A DNA stretch of 64,000 bases, taken from NCBI RefSeq assembly GCF_020037125.1, contig NZ_JAIQDG010000009.1:1-64000 (forward strand). The letters are read 5' to 3'. The notes beneath the pieces are model-generated. The model ran no database searches and had not been told where the DNA came from. It saw only the letters and a list, made by a program, of their open reading frames with translations. Shown piece by piece: positions 38,762 through 45,782 of the stretch. Position numbers and translations under genes: made by a program. Source of the stretch: Myxococcus sp. RHSTA-1-4 (GTDB taxonomy: Bacteria; Myxococcota; Myxococcia; Myxococcales; Myxococcaceae). Numbering within the stretch: position 1 is the first letter of the stretch; each line of letters begins with the position of its first letter.

Positions 38762-39874
38762 ATGAAGCTGCTGCGCCCGCTCGCGTTCGCCTTGCTGATT
38801 GGCTGCACGACGACTCCGAACCCGCCCCCGACCACCGCCGAACCGCCGACGGCGTCGAGCGCCACCGCTCCGTCCATCGAGAATCCGAACGCCTACACGT
38901 TCGAAGGAGTCGAGGTGTTCGGCTCGCGCAGGTACCCAAGAGAGGAGCTGCTCGCGAACCTCGGCCTCCCCGCTCCGGGCACGAAGGTCGACGTCGAGAG
39001 CCGCGAGTTCGGGAAGATGCTTCAGCAGAGCAAGGCGGCCTTCACCTCGAGGTTCCGGTTCGCGCTCTGCCGCTACTCCTTCGTGGCCTACCCGGGCCCG
39101 AAGACGGTGCGGCTCACCATCGACCTGGTCGATTTCGGTGACGAGTGGCGGATGCGGCACACCCCGGCCCCCACGGGGGACGCCGAGGACCCCGCCGGAT
39201 TGATCTCCGCATGGACCGACTACCTGAAGAAGCTCTCGGCGCTCCAGCGCGAGGGTGAACTGCCGGCGGGCGGGCCCGGCGACGGCCCCTCCTGGGGCCG
39301 CTGTGAGGGCGGTTGGCAGTGCTTCGGTGGCTTCGGGCATCCGAAACTCGCCGGGCTGGAGCAGAAGTTCATCGAGCGGGTTCCGCCCAACTTCGATGCG
39401 CTCGTGAAGGTGCTGCGCGAAGACAAGGACGAGCTCGAACGGATGTCGGCGATCCAGTTGCTCTCGTACGTTCCGGACCGACGGAAGGTCGTCGAAGTGC
39501 TGGTCCCCTTCGTCAGCGACGAGGCGCCGGGCGTCCGCAACGAGGCGCTGCGCTCGATCGGCACGGCGCAGAGCCTCGAGCAGCACCTCTTCATCCCGCT
39601 CGAGCCCCTGCTCGACGCGCTCTGGTACCCGCAGGCCACGGATCGCAACAAGGCGGGCTGGGCGCTCGTGTACGTGGCCGAGCGCGACGAGGGAAAGGCA
39701 CGAAAGCAGGAGATCCTGAGGAGGGTCGGCGAGCTGCTGCCACAGATGGCCGGTGCCGGCCAGCGGGTCGACTACGAGCCGGCGCAACGCATCCTGAAGG
39801 CGCTCTCCGGAGAGGACTTCGGCTCGGACGTGGCCGCCTGGCGCGCGTGGGTCGACGACGAGCTGAAGCGGTAG
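38762..39874 (+). CDS. Lipoprotein with POTRA-like segment and HEAT-like repeats
   Basis: 370 aa from ATG 38762. The N-terminus is a lipoprotein signal (LRPLAFALLIGC) followed by a Pro/Thr linker. Residues about 45-115 resemble a POTRA module (YTFEGVEVFGSRRYPREELLANLGLPAPGTKVD), the beta-alpha-alpha-beta-beta unit of BamA and related proteins. The C-terminal half (about 220-370) is helical with HEAT-like pairs (AIQLLSYVPDRRKVVEVLVPFVSDEAPGVRNEALRSIG). It may be a surface or periplasmic assembly factor. No homologue is named with confidence. Confidence 0.68.
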   Translation: MKLLRPLAFALLIGCTTTPNPPPTTAEPPTASSATAPSIENPNAYTFEGVEVFGSRRYPREELLANLGLPAPGTKVDVESREFGKMLQQSKAAFTSRFRFALCRYSFVAYPGPKTVRLTIDLVDFGDEWRMRHTPAPTGDAEDPAGLISAWTDYLKKLSALQREGELPAGGPGDGPSWGRCEGGWQCFGGFGHPKLAGLEQKFIERVPPNFDALVKVLREDKDELERMSAIQLLSYVPDRRKVVEVLVPFVSDEAPGVRNEALRSIGTAQSLEQHLFIPLEPLLDALWYPQATDRNKAGWALVYVAERDEGKARKQEILRRVGELLPQMAGAGQRVDYEPAQRILKALSGEDFGSDVAAWRAWVDDELKR

Positions 39875-39940
39875 CGGCTCAGGTCCTGGTGCTGCCACGC
39901 GCCTGATCGAGCCCGAGCAGCGTGGCGTTCACCTCAGGGT

Positions 39941-40345
39941 CTACCGTTTCTTCTTCGCCGGCAGGCCATTCTGGGCCACCGCGGCCTTCACGAGCGCCTT
40001 GAACGCGACCGCGTCGACCTTCTCCCCTTCGTGGATGTCGATCGCCCTTCGCGTGTTGCCTTCCAGGCTGGAATTGAAGAGGCGCGATGGGTCTGGGAGC
40101 TTCGCCCCCCGGGCGAACGTGAGCTTCACGACCTTCGTGTACGCCTCCCCGGTGCAGACAATCCCGTGGTGCGACCAGACCGGAGTGCCCATCCACTTCC
40201 ACTCCTCGGTCATCTCGGGGTCGGCTTCCAGGATCAACGCCCGCATGCGGGCCAGGGTCTCCCCGCGCCATCCCCCCAGGTCGAGGATCCGCTGGTCGAT
40301 GAGCCGGGAAGCGGGTTCCCCGGTTGCCTGCTCACGGCTACCCAT
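39941..40345 (-). CDS. DUF1801-domain protein
   Basis: 134 aa. Core features of the DUF1801 (YdhG-like) fold are present: GETLARMRALILEADPEMTEEWKWMGTPVWSHHGIVC, then KVVKLTFARGAKLPDPSRLFNS. It has a basic KKKR tail. The biochemical role of the family is unknown; members often sit in ArsR-SRPBCC operons, as here. The start at ATG 40345 overlaps the end of the DoxX-like gene by 8 nt. Confidence 0.82.
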   Translation of the reverse strand: MGSREQATGEPASRLIDQRILDLGGWRGETLARMRALILEADPEMTEEWKWMGTPVWSHHGIVCTGEAYTKVVKLTFARGAKLPDPSRLFNSSLEGNTRRAIDIHEGEKVDAVAFKALVKAAVAQNGLPAKKKR

Positions 40346-40736
40346 GGACGGCCTCCAGTTGCTGGGGCGCGGCCTGCAGGCGGCGCCAGAAGAAGTACGA
40401 GAGCCCCCAGAGCACGCCGGTGGCCGCCGCCCAGCCCCACGCCTCCGGGCCATCGCCCACCGAGAGGTGGGCGATGAGCGCGGAGCCGAGGTTGATGGCG
40501 AAGCCGGCGTAGGCCCACTCCTTGAGCCGCGCCGGCACCGGCGCAAGCAGCAGCCCCACGCCGAGGAACTTGGCCCACGAGAGTTCCACCCGGAAGTAGT
40601 CGGGGAAGCCGAAGCGGGTGAACGCCTCCGCCACCTGCGGCAGGCTCAGCTGCGCGTAGGCGGTGAAGCCCATCTGCAGGCAGAAGAGCGCGGTGACAAT
40701 CCAGAAGCCGATGATGATTCCCTTGGAGCGGGGCAT
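40338..40736 (-). CDS. DoxX-like four-helix membrane protein
   Basis: 132 aa with four predicted membrane helices (about 8-28, 48-66, 73-93, 99-116) and the DoxX-type pattern FTRFGFPDYFRVELSWAKFLGVGLLL and LKEWAYAGFAINLGSALIAHLSVG. The function of these small membrane proteins is not settled; redox or stress roles have been proposed for relatives. Third gene of the ArsR-SRPBCC-DoxX-DUF1801 unit. Confidence 0.83.
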   Translation of the reverse strand: MPRSKGIIIGFWIVTALFCLQMGFTAYAQLSLPQVAEAFTRFGFPDYFRVELSWAKFLGVGLLLAPVPARLKEWAYAGFAINLGSALIAHLSVGDGPEAWGWAAATGVLWGLSYFFWRRLQAAPQQLEAVHG

Positions 40737-40738
40737 GT

Positions 40739-41305
40739 TCAGTTCCGTGGGTGAGAGGGCAAACCGGGGGCCTCAACGCCGAACTGCTTTGCGTACTCGG
40801 CGTTCAATCGCTGCCAGCCGTCGAACTTCATGGCCTCGGGGCCGACGATGCGTCCAATGGGCTGACCGGCGAGAAGCCGATCCAGCACATCGAAGCAGAT
40901 GTGCCAGCCCGCGGCGCCCATCGAGATGAAGCCACGGTTGATGTTGTGCCAGAGCGTGAGCCGGGTGCCGCCGCCGCCCAGCGGCTCCAGCTCCCAGCGG
41001 AGGTCGTTTCCTCCCCAGCTATATTCGAGCGCCCTCGGCGCATCAGCCCGCTTCACGTGGGTCGCGGATACGTACGGCGTCGGCGCTCCCACTGCCGAGA
41101 GCCTGGCGGTGCCAACGGCACCGAGGCTCCGGTCAGAATCGAACGGAGCCCATTCGCGGAGATGCTCGGGCTCCGTGATCGCCTGCCAGACCCTTTCAGG
41201 AGGATGGGTCAGGTCGCGGACGAGAACGAGCGTCCACTTCTCCCCATCCTTCTGGACCTTGGCTCCGGCCGCGGGGCCGGGCGCGTACTTCTCACGGTTT
41301 CTCAT
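40739..41305 (-). CDS. SRPBCC/AHSA1-type lipid- or ligand-binding protein
   Basis: 188 aa from ATG 41305 (GGAAG upstream). It has the START-like AHSA1 pattern: LVRDLTHPPERVWQAITEPEHLREWAPFDSD, then ELEPLGGGGTRLTLWHN, and a C-terminal helix (WHICFDVLDRLL). These helix-grip proteins bind hydrophobic ligands; the ligand is unknown. It overlaps the ArsR gene by 14 nt and lies 2 nt before the DoxX-like gene, so it belongs to one operon. Confidence 0.86.
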   Translation of the reverse strand: MRNREKYAPGPAAGAKVQKDGEKWTLVLVRDLTHPPERVWQAITEPEHLREWAPFDSDRSLGAVGTARLSAVGAPTPYVSATHVKRADAPRALEYSWGGNDLRWELEPLGGGGTRLTLWHNINRGFISMGAAGWHICFDVLDRLLAGQPIGRIVGPEAMKFDGWQRLNAEYAKQFGVEAPGLPSHPRN

Positions 41306-41642
41306 CGCTTCTTCCTTTCTTGGATGTCTGCTCCATCCGATCGAGATGGCGTTCGAGCGCATCGATGTGGGCCGTCCAGAAGCGCCGGAAAGGCGCCAGC
41401 CAGGCGTCGATCTCCATGAGCGGCTCGGGCCGGAGCCGATAGACGCGCCGCCGGGCTTCGACGCGCGCCTCCACGAAGCCGGCCTCGCGCAGCACGCGGA
41501 GGTGCTTGGACACGGACGTCTGAGGCATCCGCAGCCGGCGCTCGATCTCGCCGACGGAGCGCTCCGACGACGCCAACAGACTGAGGATGCTCCGGCGGTT
41601 CGGCTCCGCGATGATCGCGAATGACGATTCCATGTGGAACAT
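41292..41642 (-). CDS. ArsR-family transcriptional regulator
   Basis: 116 aa winged-helix repressor: FAIIAEPNRRSILSLLASSERSVGEIERRLRMPQTSVSKHLRVLREAGFVEARVEARRRVYRL is the typical fold, with the recognition helix at SVSKHLRVL. No metal-binding cysteines are seen, so it is more likely a ligand- or protein-responsive member, as in other ArsR-SRPBCC pairs. The start is ATG 41642, inside the first CATATG box, or ATG 41633. It probably autoregulates through the phased CATATG repeats at 41640-41677. Confidence 0.87.
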   Translation of the reverse strand: MFHMESSFAIIAEPNRRSILSLLASSERSVGEIERRLRMPQTSVSKHLRVLREAGFVEARVEARRRVYRLRPEPLMEIDAWLAPFRRFWTAHIDALERHLDRMEQTSKKGRSDEKP

Positions 41643-41677
41643 ATGCCTGATGGTTCATATGACCGTCAAGGCATATG
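41640..41677. promoter_or_regulatory. Phased CATATG operator array of the ArsR operon
   Basis: The 6-bp palindrome CATATG occurs three times with exact 16-bp spacing (41640-41645, 41656-41661, 41672-41677) at the 5' end of the ArsR gene. The first copy contains the possible start codon at 41642. Regular spacing suggests a cooperative repressor site. Confidence 0.5.
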
Positions 41678-41873
41678 AGAGGGCATCGAACTGCTGCATC
41701 TCGGTGGCTTCCAGGGCGGCCAGGATGGGGCTCCCTCCAGTCGTCGTGCGTACGTTCCCAGCATGGAATCGTCCCGAGGGTGGGCGTAGACCCGGCGCGT
41801 CATGGATGGGTCGTGGAGTGGAGTGCCGGCGCGTAACCGCGTAAACAGGGGCCCCCAGGGAGGGGCAGGTGCG

Positions 41874-42797
41874 ATGAAGACGTTCCTCGTGGTCAATCCG
41901 CGCAGCGCCAACGGTCAGACGGGAAAGCGTTGGGCGGAGATTGGCGCGCAGGTGGGCAGGGCGCTCGGTGACTTCGGACACGGGTTCACCCAGGGCGGCA
42001 TGGATGCGGCGCGCATCGCCCGCCAGGCCCTCGAGGAGGGCTACGACTGCATCGTCGCCGTGGGCGGCGACGGCACCCTCAACGAGGTCACCAACGGCTT
42101 CTTCCGCGACGGCAAGCCCATCAACCCCCACGCGGCGCTGGGCCTCATCCCCCGCGGCACGGGCGGCGACTTCCGGCGCACCTTCGGGTGGGACCTGGAC
42201 CTGGACTCCTCGCTGGCCCGCCTGCGCTCCGAGAGGACGGAGCCCTTCGACGTGGGCCGGCTCGACTTCATCAACAACGAGGGCCAGCCGGAGACGCGCT
42301 ACTTCGCCAACATCGCCTCGTTCGGCGTGAGCGCCGTGGTGGCCCGCGAGGTCAACAGCGGCAGCAAGGCCCTGGGCGGCAACTTCAGCTTCGTCTGGGG
42401 CACCCTGAAGGGCCTGGTGAAGTACACCGAGCGCAAGGTGCGCCTGTCCTTCGACGGTGGCCCCGCGGAGACGCTCGACATCACCGCCGTGGCCGTGGCC
42501 AATGGCCGCTACTTCGGCAGCGGCATGTTCGTGGCGCCGGAGGCCGTCACCCACGACGGCCTCTTCGACGTCACCATCTGGTCCGGCTACGGGCTGAGCG
42601 ACTTCCTCCTCAAGTCGAAGGGCGTCTACAACGGCTCCCACGTCACCTGGAAGGGCACGCGCCGGCTGCGCTGCCGCACCCTCCACGCCGAGCCCGTCGA
42701 GGGAGAGGACGTGTTCCTCGACGTGGACGGCGAGACGCCGGGACGCCTGCCATGCACCATGACCATCGTCCCCGGGGCCATCCGCCTCAAGGTGTGA
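41874..42797 (+). CDS. Diacylglycerol kinase-family lipid kinase
   Basis: 307 aa. DAGK catalytic core: FLVVNPRSANGQTGKRW at the N-terminus, VAVGGDGTLNEVTNGF (nucleotide-binding GGDGT) and IPRGTGGDFRRTFGW (GTGGDF, a variant of the usual GTxND). The C-terminal domain has NGRYFGSGMFVAPEA and a final DGETPG. It may phosphorylate diacylglycerol, sphingosine-like or undecaprenol lipids. The start was chosen at ATG 41874 after AGGGAGGGG. It is divergent from the ArsR operon. Confidence 0.9.
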   Translation: MKTFLVVNPRSANGQTGKRWAEIGAQVGRALGDFGHGFTQGGMDAARIARQALEEGYDCIVAVGGDGTLNEVTNGFFRDGKPINPHAALGLIPRGTGGDFRRTFGWDLDLDSSLARLRSERTEPFDVGRLDFINNEGQPETRYFANIASFGVSAVVAREVNSGSKALGGNFSFVWGTLKGLVKYTERKVRLSFDGGPAETLDITAVAVANGRYFGSGMFVAPEAVTHDGLFDVTIWSGYGLSDFLLKSKGVYNGSHVTWKGTRRLRCRTLHAEPVEGEDVFLDVDGETPGRLPCTMTIVPGAIRLKV

Positions 42798-42825
42798 GCG
42801 CGGAGGGCGCGGCCTTCCGGGCCCA

Positions 42826-43020
42826 CGCGGACCTGCCGAGGGCCTCACCCGCCGCGAGGTGGAGGTGCCGCGGCTCATCGCCCGGGGGCTGAGCAACCGG
42901 GAGATTGCCCAGGCGCCCGGCATGGCGGCGGGACGGTGAAGAACCAGACCTCCAGCATCCCCTCCAAGCTGGGCGTGAGGGACCGCACCCGCGCCGTCCT
43001 CCGGGCCATGGAGCCCGGCT
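42826..43020 (+). pseudogene. Frameshifted LuxR-type helix-turn-helix remnant
   Basis: Residues GLTRREVEVPRLIARGLSNREIA-AP-GMAAG are read in one frame (to about 42930), then TVKNQTSSIPSKLGVRDRTRAVLRAM continues in the -1 frame (from about 42933). Together they form a LuxR/GerE DNA-binding domain from a NarL-type response regulator. A single-base deletion near 42931 explains the shift; the receiver domain is absent, and prolines have replaced expected leucines in the helices (VEVP, SSIP). It is decayed and probably not expressed. Confidence 0.72.
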
Positions 43021-43157
43021 GCCCGCGGGGCGGACATCCCACTTGGAGAGTGGGCCCATTCCGAGGCAACCTCCTGCATCAGGTGGCGCCCGGCGTTATC
43101 CCTGCCGGACGCACGACGGCACCACGTCCCGGTGCCCTCCGCCGCAGGAGATGCCCC
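43021..43157. other. Short gap before the DUF72 gene
   Basis: Nothing supported beyond the likely promoter of the DUF72 gene. The GTGGGCCC and CCCGGCG stretches do not form a clear hairpin. Confidence 0.35.
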
Positions 43158-44213
43158 ATGCCTCAAGAGCGAGGACCCGCCCAGCTCGACCTGTTCACCG
43201 GCGCGCCCGTCGAGGCTCCCACCCGGGGCCGCAAGGGAGCCCAGCCGGTAGGGCCCGCCCCCGTGCCGGAGCACCTGTCCGCGCTCGGCCAGCACCTGCC
43301 CGCGGGCACCTTCCTGGGGACCTCCTCGTGGACGTTCCCCGGGTGGACCGGCATCGTCTACGACCACGAGGCCGCCGCCTCGCAGCTCGCGCGCGAGGGC
43401 CTGGCCGCGTACGCCCGCCACCCGGTGCTGCGCACGGTGGGAATCGACCGGACCTTCTACGCCCCCATCCCCGCCAGCGCCTTCGCCGAGTACGCCGCGC
43501 AGGTGCCCGAGGGCTTCCGCTTCCTCGTGAAGGCGCACGAGGTCTGCACCCTGGCCCGCTTCCCGCTGCACGAGCGCTATGGCGCGTACCGGGGCCAGGC
43601 CAATGACAGGTTCCTCCACGCCGCGTACGCCGCCGAGCACGTGGTGGCGCCCTTCGTGGAGGGGCTGGGGGACAAGGCCGGGCCGCTCGTCTTCCAGTTC
43701 CCTCCGCAGGACCCGCAGTCGCTGGGCGGGACGGCGCGCTTCGTGGAGCGGCTGCATGCCTTCTTCGCCGCGCTGCCCCGGGGCCCGCTGTACGCGGTGG
43801 AGGTGCGCAACGAGGAGCTGCTCACGGAGGGCTTCGCGCAGGCGCTGGCGGACGTGGGCGTCAGCCCCGTGCTGGCCGTGTGGCGCGACATGCCGCCCGT
43901 GGCGCAGCAGGCGAAGCGCACCCGCGCCTTCGAGGCTCGCGCGCTGGTGGTGCGGTGGATGCTGCCGCCGAACCTGGGCTACGAGGAGGCTCGCGCGCGC
44001 TACGCCCCCTTCGACAAGCTGGTGGACGAGGACGTGTCCACCCGCGATGTGCTGGCCCGCGTGTGCCTCGCGGCGGAGCGCCGGGGGAAGCCCGCCTTCA
44101 TCACCATCAACAACAAAGCCGAGGGCAGCGCCCCCTTGTCCGCCATCCGGCTCGCGGAACGTGTTGTCGCGCGCAGGACGGAGGAGGGCAGGCAGCAGAG
44201 CGTTTCCTCGTGA
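43158..44213 (+). CDS. DUF72-family protein
   Basis: 351 aa. DUF72 (YecE-like) TIM-barrel signatures: LGTSSWTFPGWTGIVY near residue 55, IDRTFYAPIPASAFAEYAAQVPEGFRFLVKAHE, and PLVFQFPPQDP, then AVEVRNEELLTE. The family is widespread with unknown biochemical role. A glutamine-rich N-terminal extension contains AQLDLF, a clamp-binding-like QLDLF motif that could tether the protein to the DNA polymerase sliding clamp. The start is ATG 43158 with AGGAG 7 nt upstream; the frame is open further back into the LuxR remnant. Confidence 0.85.
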   Translation: MPQERGPAQLDLFTGAPVEAPTRGRKGAQPVGPAPVPEHLSALGQHLPAGTFLGTSSWTFPGWTGIVYDHEAAASQLAREGLAAYARHPVLRTVGIDRTFYAPIPASAFAEYAAQVPEGFRFLVKAHEVCTLARFPLHERYGAYRGQANDRFLHAAYAAEHVVAPFVEGLGDKAGPLVFQFPPQDPQSLGGTARFVERLHAFFAALPRGPLYAVEVRNEELLTEGFAQALADVGVSPVLAVWRDMPPVAQQAKRTRAFEARALVVRWMLPPNLGYEEARARYAPFDKLVDEDVSTRDVLARVCLAAERRGKPAFITINNKAEGSAPLSAIRLAERVVARRTEEGRQQSVSS

Positions 44214-44257
44214 ACGCCTCTTGCCCTTGTGCACGGCTCTTGCTTACGTGAGGCGAC

Positions 44258-44560
44258 ATGAAGTCCATGGCCCTGGCGGCAGTGGTGGTTCAGCTCATGA
44301 CGGCCGGCGGCGCCGGTGCGCACGGAGAGCGTGCGACCGAGCAGCGGGACGCCGCCGCCGATGACCTGGGCAAGAACCTGTCCGCGCTGAAGGGGGAGCT
44401 GTCCTCCCTGTCGGAGCAGTTCAAGGCCGCTCGCGAGCGCCGGCGGCTGGCGGCGGAGCAGAAGACGCGCGAGGACGAGGAGTGGCACCATGGCCCCAAG
44501 GCGCCTCCTTCCCAACGAGCCACCCCTCCCACCGGAGGGGCCGGAACCTCCGCCCACTGA
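44258..44560 (+). CDS. Small secreted coiled-coil protein, unknown
   Basis: 100 aa with a signal peptide-like start (ALAAVVVQLMTAGGAGAHG) and a charged helix (LGKNLSALKGELSSLSEQFKAARERRRLAAEQKTREDEE) of coiled-coil type. Third positions are strongly G/C up to about 44490, supporting translation. GAGG precedes the ATG by 5 nt. The last 70 nt overlap the Smr gene in another frame, an unusually long overlap, so the C-terminal end may be poorly conserved. Confidence 0.55.
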   Translation: MKSMALAAVVVQLMTAGGAGAHGERATEQRDAAADDLGKNLSALKGELSSLSEQFKAARERRRLAAEQKTREDEEWHHGPKAPPSQRATPPTGGAGTSAH

Positions 44561-44846
44561 AGACGCGGCTGTAGAAATTCCCATTGATGGGAACCTGGAC
44601 CTGCACATCTTCCATCCCCGGGAGGTGAAGGAGCTCATCGTCGAGTACCTCTGGGCGTGCCGCCAGAAGGGGTTGCTCGACGTGCGCATCATCCACGGCA
44701 AGGGCAGTGGGGCGCTGCGGCGCACCGTGCACGCGCTGCTGCCGAAGCTGCCGGAGGTGGAGTCGTTCCGCCCCGCGTCCGAGAGTGACGGAGGCTGGGG
44801 CGCGACGTGGGTGCGGCTGCGGCCGGCGGAGACGCCCGGCACGTAG
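44490..44846 (+). CDS. Smr-domain protein
   Basis: 118 aa. A proline-rich N-terminus (NEPPLPPEGPEPPPTED) precedes a small MutS-related domain: LDLHIFHPREVKELIVEYLWACRQKG and VRIIHGKGSGALRRTVHALL, with the DLH and HGKGxGxLR signatures of this nuclease-like fold. Stand-alone Smr proteins can nick nucleic acids or act on stalled ribosomes; the specific role is unknown. GGAG lies 7 nt before the ATG. Confidence 0.85.
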   Translation: MAPRRLLPNEPPLPPEGPEPPPTEDAAVEIPIDGNLDLHIFHPREVKELIVEYLWACRQKGLLDVRIIHGKGSGALRRTVHALLPKLPEVESFRPASESDGGWGATWVRLRPAETPGT

Positions 44847-44879
44847 CGCCGCGCCTTGTCCGGCCCCAGGGGCCGGGGC

Positions 44880-45275
44880 ATGCTCACGAGCACCATGCGC
44901 TGGGTCATCCGCTCCGAGCAGCAGCGTGCCCTGCGTGGGCTCGCCGTCGACCACTTCGTCGAGGACGCCGCGGCGCGGCTGCGGCGGCACTGGCCCGCCA
45001 CGTGCGCGGCGCTGGGAGAGGCGGGGCTCGAGGCGCGCATCCGCCGGGGAATCTCCCTGGCCGCCCGCCATGACATCCACGACAACGCCGCCGTGCTGCG
45101 CTACCTCAACGCGATGTTCGCGCTGGGGGACGGCTTCGCTTCCGACGCGCGCTACCCCTGGGCCGCGGCGCTGCTGGGAGACACGCGACTGGATGAGCAC
45201 GAGCGGATGGAGCGCGTGTCCGCCGAGGTGTCCGCCACGCTGCGCGCACGGGAGGTGACGCATGGATCCATTTGA
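44880..45275 (+). CDS. Conserved accessory protein of secretion/toxin loci (myxobacterial type)
   Basis: 131 aa from ATG 44880 (ATG 44895 is also possible). The pattern FVEDAAARLRRHWPATCAALGEAGLEARIRRGISLAARHDIHDNAAVLRYLNAMFALGDGFASD-PWAAALL matches small helical proteins seen beside PAAR, VgrG and polymorphic-toxin genes in myxobacteria, as far as I recall. No enzymatic residues are visible. It overlaps the next gene by 14 nt. It is probably a structural or adaptor component. The family comparison rests on memory of sequence style, not a search. Confidence 0.6.
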   Translation: MLTSTMRWVIRSEQQRALRGLAVDHFVEDAAARLRRHWPATCAALGEAGLEARIRRGISLAARHDIHDNAAVLRYLNAMFALGDGFASDARYPWAAALLGDTRLDEHERMERVSAEVSATLRAREVTHGSI

Positions 45276-45765
45276 GGGGTGGAACCTGGAAGAGGGCGCC
45301 GCCCAGCTTCCCCAGCCGCTCGCGCCTCCCATGCCCGAGCCGCAGCCCCGGGATGACGCGTCCGAGAGCTTCGATGCCCTGGACGCCGAGGCGGCGCAGC
45401 TCGCCCCCGAGTCGCGCGTGGACTCGCCGGTGGTGAACTGCCCGCTGACGTGGCTGGAGGTCACTCTCTTCGACGAGGACGGGGACCCCATCGCCGATGA
45501 GCCCTTCGAGGCCTCGCTCCCGGACGGCTCGAGCCACAAGGGGCGCACGGACCCCCAGGGCCGGGCGAAGATTCATGACGTGGACGTGGAGGCGGGGGAC
45601 GTGGACGTGGAGGTCTCCATCCGCCGCGCGGAGGACGGGAGCGCCGCGGGCTACTTGGTGCGCATTCTCCCCCGCGCTTCTCCGGCTCCGAAGAAGGATG
45701 CCGAGGAGGAGTCGCCTTCCGAGGAAGACGAGCTGCGGGCCGAGCTCACCGTCCCCGACCGCTGA
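45262..45765 (+). CDS. Transthyretin-like beta-sandwich protein of the same locus
   Basis: 167 aa, GGAGGT 5 nt before the ATG. The N-terminus is acidic and Pro-rich. Residues about 60-125 form an Ig/transthyretin-like unit (TWLEVTLFDEDGDPIADEPFEASLPDGSSHKGRTDPQGRAKIHDVDVEAGDVDVEV), of the kind often appended to VgrG or spike-associated effectors as an adaptor. The C-terminal tail is very acidic. It is coupled by overlap to the gene at 44880 and converges on the nuclease-propeller gene. Confidence 0.6.
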   Translation: MDPFEGWNLEEGAAQLPQPLAPPMPEPQPRDDASESFDALDAEAAQLAPESRVDSPVVNCPLTWLEVTLFDEDGDPIADEPFEASLPDGSSHKGRTDPQGRAKIHDVDVEAGDVDVEVSIRRAEDGSAAGYLVRILPRASPAPKKDAEEESPSEEDELRAELTVPDR

Positions 45766-45782
45766 GCCCGGCGCGGCCCCTG

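Noticed and set aside
41640..41677. A CRISPR array or satellite repeat
   Set aside because: Three 6-bp palindromes with 16-bp spacing are far too short; position at an ArsR start fits an operator.
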